6,195 bases of DNA from Spirochaetales bacterium (lineage in GTDB: Bacteria > Spirochaetota > Spirochaetia > Sphaerochaetales > Sphaerochaetaceae). Below are positions 1 to 5,248 of the stretch, in pieces (within the stretch, counting starts at the first letter, position 1; the number at the start of each line of letters is the position of its first letter). Location of the stretch: the NCBI GenBank assembly GCA_017475725.1, contig JAFVFA010000005.1:1-6195 (forward strand). The letters are read 5' to 3'. Under the pieces are notes generated by a model, which searched no databases, was not told where the DNA came from, and worked only from the letters and a program-made list of their open reading frames with translations. The position numbers and the translations under genes are program-made.

Positions 1-504
1 AATGTTGCTTCTGCCCATTATGCAGACATCCTTTCCGGAGGTCTCAATATTGTAGTAATCAAGTATTTTCAGTATACCCTTGGGAGTACAGGCTATCATT
101 GACCTCTGACCAAGCAGCAGACGCCCGATGTTCACAGGGTGGAACCCATCCACGTCCTTCTCCGGCAGGATGGCGTCCGTTACGGCCAGCTCATCCAGAT
201 GTCCCGGAAGCGGCATCTGCACAAGGATCCCGTCCACCGACGGATCCGCGTTCAGCTCGGCTATGCATCCAAGCAGGGTCTCCTGCGAGATGTCTCCGGG
301 GAAGCTGCAGTCACGGTAGTCGAAGCCTACCTCCTGGCATCCCTTCTGCTTGTTCCGCACATAGGTCAGGCTTGCGGGATTGTCACCAACAAGGACCACG
401 GCAAGACATGGACGTCTTGAGAAACGCCTCTCGAACACGCCGGTTCCGGCGGCGACCTGTGCTTTGACTATGGAGCTGAGCTCCTTTCCGGATAGAACGA
501 CCAT
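1..504 (-). CDS. folD: FolD, bifunctional methylenetetrahydrofolate dehydrogenase/cyclohydrolase (N-terminal part, cut by window edge)
   Basis: This cytosolic enzyme oxidises 5,10-methylene-THF to methenyl-THF with NAD(P)+ and hydrolyses that to 10-formyl-THF, supplying one-carbon units for purine and fMet synthesis. Reading leftward from ATG 504 gives 168 codons with no stop before the edge, about 60% of the usual 280-290 residues. The catalytic domain shows VGDNPASLTYVRNK (39-52) with the YxxxK pair Tyr48 and Lys52, GILVQMPLP (92-100) with the conserved Gln96, KDVDGFHPVN (116-125) with Asp119, and CTPKGI (139-144). The fragment stops inside the nucleotide-binding GRS motif (164-166), so most of the Rossmann domain lies outside. 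An AGGAGG Shine-Dalgarno at 514-509, 4 nt before the ATG, supports the start. It is divergent from the barrel-lipoprotein operon and has its own promoter. Nothing is missing in the visible motifs, so function is very likely intact. Confidence 0.96.
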   Translation of the reverse strand, partial: MVVLSGKELSSIVKAQVAAGTGVFERRFSRRPCLAVVLVGDNPASLTYVRNKQKGCQEVGFDYRDCSFPGDISQETLLGCIAELNADPSVDGILVQMPLPGHLDELAVTDAILPEKDVDGFHPVNIGRLLLGQRSMIACTPKGILKILDYYNIETSGKDVCIMGRSNI

Positions 505-525
505 GTAGCCTCCTCTGCAAGCAAG

Positions 526-554
526 ATTATACAACCTTAAGTAACAAATTGCTA
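526..554 (-). promoter_or_regulatory. Candidate folD promoter
   Basis: On the minus strand a perfect TATAAT -10 box lies at 531-526. With a 17-bp spacer the -35 position (554-549) reads TAGCAA, only 3 of 6 matches to TTGACA. Transcription would start near 519, leaving a leader of about 15 nt that just contains the AGGAGG ribosome binding site. The -10 is convincing; the -35 is weak and overlaps the first copy of the AATTGCTATT repeat, which could be a regulator site. Confidence 0.5.
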
Positions 555-616
555 TTGATGTGTGTTTACTCATTGATTCGCGTGCGCACTATCATAAATC
601 CGCGCGAATTGCTATT
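547..616. repeat. Direct repeat AATTGCTATT (two copies) and inverted repeat in the folD/barrel intergenic region
   Basis: AATTGCTATT occurs at 547-556 and again at 607-616, exactly 60 bp apart. Between and overlapping them are inverted arms ATTCGCG (576-582) and CGCGAAT (603-609), extendable to 9 positions with one mismatch (T583/G602). The first direct copy covers the weak folD -35; the second contains the extended -10 of the rightward operon. The layout suits an operator region, but the elements are short and could be chance. Confidence 0.35.
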
Positions 617-618
617 AT
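610..618 (+). promoter_or_regulatory. Candidate extended -10 promoter for the barrel-lipoprotein operon
   Basis: TGCTATTAT at 610-618 has the TGn extension followed by TATTAT (5 of 6 to TATAAT). No good -35 is found at 16-18 bp, which is usual for extended -10 promoters. Transcription would begin near 625, just before the AAGAGG ribosome binding site at 627-632. An alternative is TTGATT (573-578), 16 bp, TAAATC (595-600). The right arm of the inverted repeat abuts the extended -10, so binding there could block it. Confidence 0.4.
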
Positions 619-643
619 TCCCGTACAAGAGGTAACGCATAGC

Positions 644-1252
644 ATGAAATCAAGCAAGAAATTCATCATTGCACTGGTTGTACTTGTTCTGCTTGCCGCC
701 GCACCTGCAGTGGCCAAGTCAACGTACTACTTCAAGGGGGACCAGGTCTTCTCCATCAGGGCAGGCGTCGATTTCCCCGGATTCATCTCATTCTACAACG
801 ATCCGGACAGAGGCACAGTCACGTTCTGGGACACCCACCTGAGACTCGGTGGTGTGGCCTCAATAGCATACCAGGGCTACATCAATGAGCGCCTTGCACT
901 TGGCGGCGAGCTCGGCTACGTCTTCAACTACTCAAGAAGCAACAAGATAATGACCACAGTCCCGCTCACGGCAAAGCTGACCTTCGTCCCGGTCCAGACC
1001 GGAAGGTTCGACCTGGCGGCATCACTCAACCTCGGCGGCGCCTTCATTCGCTACGACGAGGGCCGGTTCTTCTCCCCATATGCATCAGTAACCATCACCC
1101 CAACCATCTTCTTCAACGAGAACTGGGGTCTTGGACTGGAAACGGGCATCATGGCCACAATGGAGTTCTACACAAGGAACAGCAACAAGCATGACGCCAG
1201 CGCCTTCTGCGGACTTCTGCCGGTCACACTGGCACTCTCTTACAGACACTGA
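644..1252 (+). CDS. Secreted outer-membrane beta-barrel-like protein, family not identified
   Basis: A 202-residue protein begins with a textbook signal peptide: KSSKK, hydrophobic core 8-20, and an AVA cleavage site at 22-24. The mature part alternates polar and hydrophobic residues in long strands rich in Gly and aromatics (about 64-98, 102-137, 143-175 and 186-201), often ending in aromatic girdle residues. This is the look of a small, roughly eight-stranded outer-membrane barrel. It ends in LALSYRH, so the last residue is His rather than the usual Phe, although a Tyr sits two residues before. The frame stays open upstream to an ATG at 560, but 644 is preferred because it places the signal peptide at the N terminus and has AAGAGG at 627-632, an 11-nt spacing that is a little long. 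The next gene follows 11 bp later. Resemblance to spirochaete OmpW-like or other small barrels is possible but I cannot assign a family; ligand or pore function is unknown. Confidence 0.85.
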   Translation: MKSSKKFIIALVVLVLLAAAPAVAKSTYYFKGDQVFSIRAGVDFPGFISFYNDPDRGTVTFWDTHLRLGGVASIAYQGYINERLALGGELGYVFNYSRSNKIMTTVPLTAKLTFVPVQTGRFDLAASLNLGGAFIRYDEGRFFSPYASVTITPTIFFNENWGLGLETGIMATMEFYTRNSNKHDASAFCGLLPVTLALSYRH

Positions 1253-1263
1253 GGAGGAACGGA

Positions 1264-2295
1264 ATGAAGAGAAATGCAACTATTCTTATTGCGATTGCCA
1301 TAGTCGCCATCGCCCTCTGCGCCTGCAACATCGATGCCACTGACGGAATCTACTCCGAAGTCGCCTCCTCCACAGAGAGCAAGGACGTTGTCATGATCTC
1401 CTATCTCGGCACCTATGGTGACGAGCATTACTACCTTGCGGACGATGGTGTCTACAGGAACGGTTCGTCCAGCCCTCTGATAGCGAACTCCAGCAGCAAG
1501 ATCATCAGAAACGCAAGCCTTGACGAGAGCACCGGAAACATCCTGATCCTGCTCCAGGACAGATCAACGCTTAAGGCCCAGATCCACGAGTGCACAGCAG
1601 CCGACGACTATGCGATAGGCTCCCCTATAAACGACAGCAACTACACCGGGCTTCTTGTCAACGGTGTGTTCTTCAACGAGAGCGGCATCTACTACAGCCC
1701 ATCTGCCACATCCGTGGTTCCTGATGTCAAGGTTCAGTATTATCTTGAGACCGAGGAATACGCATTCTTCAGCGTCAAGGACAGCTCGAACGCCTACAAG
1801 CACTATGTGATCAAGGATGGCTCAGCCATAATAAGCGATGTGGAAGGCTCCAGCACCACATATGTGGGCTTCCAGCCACTGAGCGATTCCACCTATGTCC
1901 TGATCTCCTATGACAGCAGCAAGTCTGTCTTCAACGGCTACCAGTTCACATCAGCAGGGGTCGGGGACAAATGGTTCCAGCTCAGTTCATCCATCCCGTA
2001 TGCATATGCATCACAGGCGGCATCCTTCTGCTTCACAAACGATTCCAAGACCTACATGGCAATCAAGTGCAGAAACTACTTCGACATCATAGATGTCACC
2101 GATACTGCGGCCACAGGCATCTCGGTCAAACCGCTGAGCACAGGCTTCGCAACAGACATCAGAACCACAGAGGTCACTAACGTCAAGAAGACCGCAACAG
2201 ACAATGTGTTCATAGCCGGAACCTACGACAGCCTGCTCTACCAGATTGACATGAGTGCAAGCGAGATCGAGAACTCATCCGCCAAGCAGCTCTGA
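1264..2295 (+). CDS. Predicted lipoprotein, possibly beta-propeller-like, unknown function
   Basis: A 343-residue protein with a short basic N terminus (KRN), a hydrophobic stretch at 5-18 and a lipobox L18-C19-A20-C21. Cys21 is the likely acylated residue; Cys at -2 is unusual but tolerated in spirochaete lipoboxes. The mature protein (about 323 residues) is rich in Ser, Thr, Asp and Tyr, with short repeated beta blades of the type YYLADDGVYRNG (about 58-69), GVFFNESGIYYS (134-145) and FIAGTYDSLLYQID (317-330). This pattern resembles beta-propeller or sensor-like surface proteins, but I recognise no named domain. A strong GAGGAGG (1251-1257), 6 nt before ATG 1264, overlaps the stop of the barrel gene, so the two are co-transcribed and probably translationally linked. 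A terminator follows directly. Location could be the outer membrane, inner leaflet or surface, plausibly with the barrel protein; that partnership is inference from the operon. Confidence 0.85.
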   Translation: MKRNATILIAIAIVAIALCACNIDATDGIYSEVASSTESKDVVMISYLGTYGDEHYYLADDGVYRNGSSSPLIANSSSKIIRNASLDESTGNILILLQDRSTLKAQIHECTAADDYAIGSPINDSNYTGLLVNGVFFNESGIYYSPSATSVVPDVKVQYYLETEEYAFFSVKDSSNAYKHYVIKDGSAIISDVEGSSTTYVGFQPLSDSTYVLISYDSSKSVFNGYQFTSAGVGDKWFQLSSSIPYAYASQAASFCFTNDSKTYMAIKCRNYFDIIDVTDTAATGISVKPLSTGFATDIRTTEVTNVKKTATDNVFIAGTYDSLLYQIDMSASEIENSSAKQL

Positions 2296-2318
2296 ACACA
2301 GCCTAACCAGAATAATGA

Positions 2319-2349
2319 TCCCAGCTCGAGAGGGCTGGGAATTCTTTTT
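2319..2349 (+). terminator. Rho-independent terminator of the barrel-lipoprotein operon
   Basis: A 9-bp stem pairs TCCCAGCTC (2319-2327) with GGGCTGGGA (2332-2340), including one T-G wobble, around a GAGA (GNRA) tetraloop. It is followed by ATTCTTTTT (2341-2349). It lies 23 nt after the lipoprotein stop. In the opposite direction the hairpin is followed only by a broken T tract (TCATTATTCT), so it may act weakly as the terminator of the leftward LysM/M23 gene, whose stop is at 2364. Confidence 0.9.
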
Positions 2350-2363
2350 GTCTCAATAGATTG

Positions 2364-3662
2364 TCAATCGAAGAACGACTCCGGGTCGAACGGGATTCCG
2401 CCCTGCTTGATCTGGAAGAACACCACAGGGACTGCCGTGTTGGTCATGCCCTCCCCGAAGGAACCTATCTGCTGCCCCTTCTCCACCTTGTCTGTGGTCT
2501 CAACAAGGATGTTCGCAAGATAGTCGTAATAGGTCGTGTAGCCATTGGAATGCATCAGCTTCACAAAGCCTGAACCGTTCTCGTTGAAGCCCTTGTCGAT
2601 GACAGTGCCTGCCTCCGAGGCGCAGACAGGGGTTCCGTCAGCGGCCTGCAGAAGGATCCCGTCCAGCTGCATGGAGTTGTCGTTCACAGGATTGACGACC
2701 TTCTGGTTGTAGATGCCAACAGTGGTCGCATTCTCGGCAGGCATGTCGAAATCCACATCGGAAGAGGCCGTCAAGGTCCCTGAAGCCTCCATCGTCTCAT
2801 ATGGGATGAAGATCTTCTGCCCCACGACAAGCTTGTCGTCCATCAGTCCGTTCACCTCCCCGAGGGTCTTCGCGTTCATCGCAAGCCCGTACTGCTGGGT
2901 GATTGAAAGAAGGGTATCCCCCTCCTTCACTATGTACAGGGAGCCGTCCCTGTCCGGTATCTGAAGGGCGCTTCCTATCCAGAGGGAGGCTGCGCTTGTT
3001 ATCTGGTTCACTGAGACAATCGTCTGCAGACTCAGACCGAAATGCTCCGCTATGGTGTTCAGCGTGTCCCCGGCCTGGATTGTGTACTCCTGGTACTTGA
3101 CCATGTCCTTCGAGAACGAGGACTGTCTGCTGAGCTGGAGGTTCTGCGCGATTGTGGGCTTCTTCATCTCCACGCTCTGCTCCGAGAGGTCAGCCTCATC
3201 GGCATCGGCCTTGCCGTAGTCCGACGATGACAGATAGTTAGTGTTGCCCGATGATGCGGATGCCGAGGACTCCAATGCGGAGAGGGCATCATCGATCGAC
3301 ATGATCGGATTCTCCTCAGCAGAGGACGGTTCCTCGGTTGCCGAGACCTCCTGGACAGGTGTCTCCGGAACCTCGACCACCTTGGCCTCAGCAACGGTCT
3401 CTGCGCCAGATTCCACCTTGTCTGCAGAATTGGCACCGGACACAGGGCTGTTCCCGTTGTTCGTCACAGTCGTTGTTCTGGTGGCGTTTGCATCGTTTGA
3501 CATCGCATCCTGGGTCTCGAGAATCTTCACCCAGACAAGAACAGCCACCACGCTGAGAAGAACGGAGAGGATGATCACAGCCAGAATTATCTTTGTGGAG
3601 GCGTTTCCACCCCTTGAGACCTTGTTGTCATTCAAATCGTCATAATTTCTTGGACGAGCCAA
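2364..3662 (-). CDS. Membrane-anchored LysM-LysM-M23 (LytM) protein with degenerate peptidase site
   Basis: Of 432 residues, the order is: short cytoplasmic tail, one membrane helix (25-45), a long low-complexity acidic Ser/Ala/Glu linker (about 47-185), LysM 1 (about 190-237, TIQAGDTLNTIAEHFGLS), LysM 2 (about 242-289, IVKEGDTLLSITQQYGL) and a C-terminal M23 domain (about 330-425). LysM binds peptidoglycan glycan. Active M23 enzymes need HxxxD, a mid-domain His and HxH for zinc and catalysis. Here the places read LDGILL (333-338), YYDYLA (378-383) and VPVVFFQI (411-418), so every His is lost, while the fold motifs GTPV, EAGTV and EKGQQIG remain. That points to an EnvC/NlpD-type regulator of wall hydrolases rather than an endopeptidase. 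Start: TTG 3662 with AAGAGG at 3676-3671, 8 nt away; a TTG at 3695 is also in frame but has no such site. Divergent from the PBP-like gene, sharing its promoter region. Confidence 0.9.
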   Translation of the reverse strand: MARPRNYDDLNDNKVSRGGNASTKIILAVIILSVLLSVVAVLVWVKILETQDAMSNDANATRTTTVTNNGNSPVSGANSADKVESGAETVAEAKVVEVPETPVQEVSATEEPSSAEENPIMSIDDALSALESSASASSGNTNYLSSSDYGKADADEADLSEQSVEMKKPTIAQNLQLSRQSSFSKDMVKYQEYTIQAGDTLNTIAEHFGLSLQTIVSVNQITSAASLWIGSALQIPDRDGSLYIVKEGDTLLSITQQYGLAMNAKTLGEVNGLMDDKLVVGQKIFIPYETMEASGTLTASSDVDFDMPAENATTVGIYNQKVVNPVNDNSMQLDGILLQAADGTPVCASEAGTVIDKGFNENGSGFVKLMHSNGYTTYYDYLANILVETTDKVEKGQQIGSFGEGMTNTAVPVVFFQIKQGGIPFDPESFFD

Positions 3663-3674
3663 AACAAACACCTC

Positions 3675-3702
3675 TTGTGTAAAGCAACGAGACAATTATA
3701 AT
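3675..3702 (+). promoter_or_regulatory. Promoter of the PBP-like gene, sharing a palindromic -10 with the opposite promoter
   Basis: On the plus strand TTGTGT (3675-3680), 16 bp, and a perfect TATAAT (3697-3702) form a promoter. Its -10 overlaps that of the opposite promoter because ATTATAAT (3695-3702) is a perfect palindrome. Initiation 6-8 nt downstream would fall at about 3708-3711, that is at or next to the ATG at 3711. Confidence 0.5.
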
Positions 3703-3723
3703 ATCAAAACATGGGTTCTTCAA
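3695..3723 (-). promoter_or_regulatory. Promoter of the LysM/M23 gene
   Basis: On the minus strand TTGAAG (3723-3718), a 17-bp spacer and a perfect TATAAT (3700-3695) make a good sigma-70-type promoter. Transcription would start near 3688, with the AAGAGG ribosome binding site at 3676-3671 and start codon at 3662. The -35 lies inside the first codons of the divergent PBP-like gene. Confidence 0.7.
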
Positions 3724-4784
3724 CGAGTAAAGGGAACATTTCAACTGCATTGCTTGTCCTGACTCTGCTCTCAATAGCAGCTCTCGTGGTGGGCTTGGCG
3801 TTGCTCATGGTCTCCGACGGAGTCCGTGCGGGCCGATATGTGAACCCTGATGTTGCAAGCCAGGTTGTGCGCGGCACAATCTATGACCGCAACGGACGAG
3901 CCCTGGCCATGGAGGTTCCCGAGAACAACATCTACGTCAGCAGCTCAGATTACAACGACGTCGTGGCCCAGATCCTTGCAGTCCACCTAGGCAGCACCCC
4001 AGGCGAGATCCTGTCCCTCATCTCAAAGGACAGTTCCTCCACCCTGGTCAGGCGGGCCGTGAAGGCCGATGCCATTGACGCCATCAATGCAGATCTGGAG
4101 AGGAACGGTGTTCCGGCTGATGTCCTTGCCGTGCGCAAGGAGTACACCAGAACATACCCGGCCGCCTTCCATGCCGCACAGCTCATACAGGAGACGGAGA
4201 GCGTGTACAACAAGGTGCTCTCCCCCAATCCGGCCTACGGACAGTCCACCACATACGGGAACGACGTCTATCTGACCATCGACCTGGACATCCAGTACCT
4301 TCTTGATCTGACGGTGCAGCAGGTCTACGAGATGCAGAGGCCCGAGTACTCCGTAGCCTTCATCCTGGACATCCAGTCAGGCGACCTTCTGGCATCGACC
4401 ACCTACCCGTTCTACAACCTGAACGACGCCTCCGGCATCAGCGATTCGATGAAGGTCAACAAGACGCTTGTAAGCTCCATCTCCAGACCGGACGTCAGGG
4501 TCAGCTCCATCAACCCGATCAGCAAGGTAGTCCAGCATGACACCGATGCCATTGTGACGGATTTAAAGCTCAATGGGGATTTCACAGTGGATTTCGGCAA
4601 GGTGAAGGATATGGTGGACAATCCGGACGGGAACTCGTCCGTTCTTGCGAAGCTCTCCGATGACAATCCCAAATATCTGGTTTTCATAGCCTCGGTGAAC
4701 CCCAAGTTCTACCAGATATCATCGGTGCTCGAATTTGCCATCACATCCCTCGAACAGGGCCTTCAGGCACAGACCAAGCTCTGA
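3711..4784 (+). CDS. Penicillin-binding-protein-like membrane protein lacking the transpeptidase active site
   Basis: A 357-residue protein with one membrane anchor (about 12-34). RGTIYDRNGRALA (54-66) is the hallmark of the class B PBP dimerisation/pedestal domain, and RTYPAAFHAAQLI (147-159) matches its RxYP..haa motif. VYLTIDLDIQ (186-195) and SVAFILDIQSGDLLAS (214-229) match the opening strands of the transpeptidase domain. After that the similarity breaks: I find no SxxK, SxN or KTG motif. The region from LTID to the end is only about 170 residues, where active enzymes have roughly 270 or more. The tail KYLVFIASVNPKFYQISS (321-338) still resembles the last strands of the fold. No frameshifted remainder is visible in the other frames, and the reading frame is clean, so this is a kept pseudoenzyme rather than a decaying gene. 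Expected place: inner membrane facing the periplasm, perhaps a scaffold in the division or elongation complex. ATG 3711 lacks a Shine-Dalgarno; an in-frame TAA at 3699-3701 rules out an earlier start. Confidence 0.88.
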   Translation: MGSSTSKGNISTALLVLTLLSIAALVVGLALLMVSDGVRAGRYVNPDVASQVVRGTIYDRNGRALAMEVPENNIYVSSSDYNDVVAQILAVHLGSTPGEILSLISKDSSSTLVRRAVKADAIDAINADLERNGVPADVLAVRKEYTRTYPAAFHAAQLIQETESVYNKVLSPNPAYGQSTTYGNDVYLTIDLDIQYLLDLTVQQVYEMQRPEYSVAFILDIQSGDLLASTTYPFYNLNDASGISDSMKVNKTLVSSISRPDVRVSSINPISKVVQHDTDAIVTDLKLNGDFTVDFGKVKDMVDNPDGNSSVLAKLSDDNPKYLVFIASVNPKFYQISSVLEFAITSLEQGLQAQTKL

Positions 4785-4791
4785 GTAACCG

Positions 4792-5247
4792 TCAACCAAG
4801 CTTGACCAGTATTGACTCCTGCCTGACCAGCATAGGCTCTGACGGGTCGTTCGTCTGGTGGTTCTCACCGGACAGGTGAAGGACGCCATGGATAAGAAGG
4901 CGCCTGAGCTCCTCATTCTCCGACACACCGAACGACTGCGCATTCCTTGCAAGGACCTCCGGGCAGATGAGCATGTCACCAAGGACCCTTCTCCTGCGGC
5001 CGGCGCTGACGAATCCGAAGCCGTCATCATCCTCTGCAGCGAAGCTCAGGATGTCCGTGCTGTCATCAATGTCGCGGTATTCATGGTTCATCTGGTGCAT
5101 GTGGTCCTCACCAATGAAGGACACGGAGAACTCGACATTGTCCAGTCCGAGCTCGGCAAGGACCTTCTTAAGATAGTCGAGAGTGAACTTGCGCGGGGCA
5201 AGCTTTCTGTATGCATCGTTGTCATATGAGATGTCGATCGTGTTCAT
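4792..5247 (-). CDS. ybeY: YbeY, endoribonuclease/rRNA maturation factor
   Basis: The cytoplasmic metalloprotein YbeY acts in 16S rRNA 3'-end maturation and ribosome quality control. At 151 residues it has the normal family length. Visible motifs are MNHEYRDIDDSTDILSF (53-69), LGDMLICPE (89-97) and the zinc site HGVLHLSGENH (120-130) with His120, His124 and His130. The last part is usually GYDH; here it is GENH, which keeps the ligand. A short charged stretch with RRRR (84-87) precedes the GDMLI strand. The start is ATG 5247, with GAGGA at 5257-5253, 5 nt away; the ATG at 5259 has no ribosome binding site and would overlap pgpH. The pgpH stop (5251-5249) and this ATG are separated by one base, so translation is likely coupled. 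It ends 7 bp from the convergent PBP-like gene, with no terminator seen. Confidence 0.95.
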   Translation of the reverse strand: MNTIDISYDNDAYRKLAPRKFTLDYLKKVLAELGLDNVEFSVSFIGEDHMHQMNHEYRDIDDSTDILSFAAEDDDGFGFVSAGRRRRVLGDMLICPEVLARNAQSFGVSENEELRRLLIHGVLHLSGENHQTNDPSEPMLVRQESILVKLG

Positions 5248-5248
5248 G

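Noticed and set aside
99..467. Plus-strand open frames across 99-467
   Set aside because: They lie antisense to the folD coding sequence, are Arg/Pro/Ser rich with no domain, and are explained by the codon pattern of the opposite strand.
560..643. N-terminal extension of the barrel protein from ATG 560
   Set aside because: It would put 28 polar residues before a perfect signal peptide, and the promoter candidate lies inside it. ATG 644 fits far better.
3241..3645. 134-residue plus-strand open frame opposite the LysM/M23 gene
   Set aside because: It is a shadow of the low-complexity Ser/Ala/Glu linker and membrane segment on the minus strand, with no ribosome binding site or recognisable domain.
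3663..3695. Longer LysM/M23 start at TTG 3695
   Set aside because: It falls within the minus-strand -10 box and would need translation from before the transcript starts. TTG 3662 has a well-placed AAGAGG.
4440..4530. SDSMK and PISK as possible SxxK active-site motifs in the PBP-like protein
   Set aside because: Spacing is wrong (SxK or SK rather than SxxK), and the surrounding YEPGStxK context is absent.
4430..4784. Possible frameshift as the reason the PBP-like protein lacks active-site motifs
   Set aside because: No other frame here encodes SxxK, SxN or KTG-like segments, and the original frame ends in a stretch that still resembles the end of the transpeptidase fold. The loss looks like internal reduction, not a broken frame.
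4791..4806. Inverted repeat GTCAA-ccaagc-TTGAC between the PBP-like gene and ybeY as a terminator
   Set aside because: Only a 5-bp stem with no T tract on either strand, and it lies inside the ybeY coding end.
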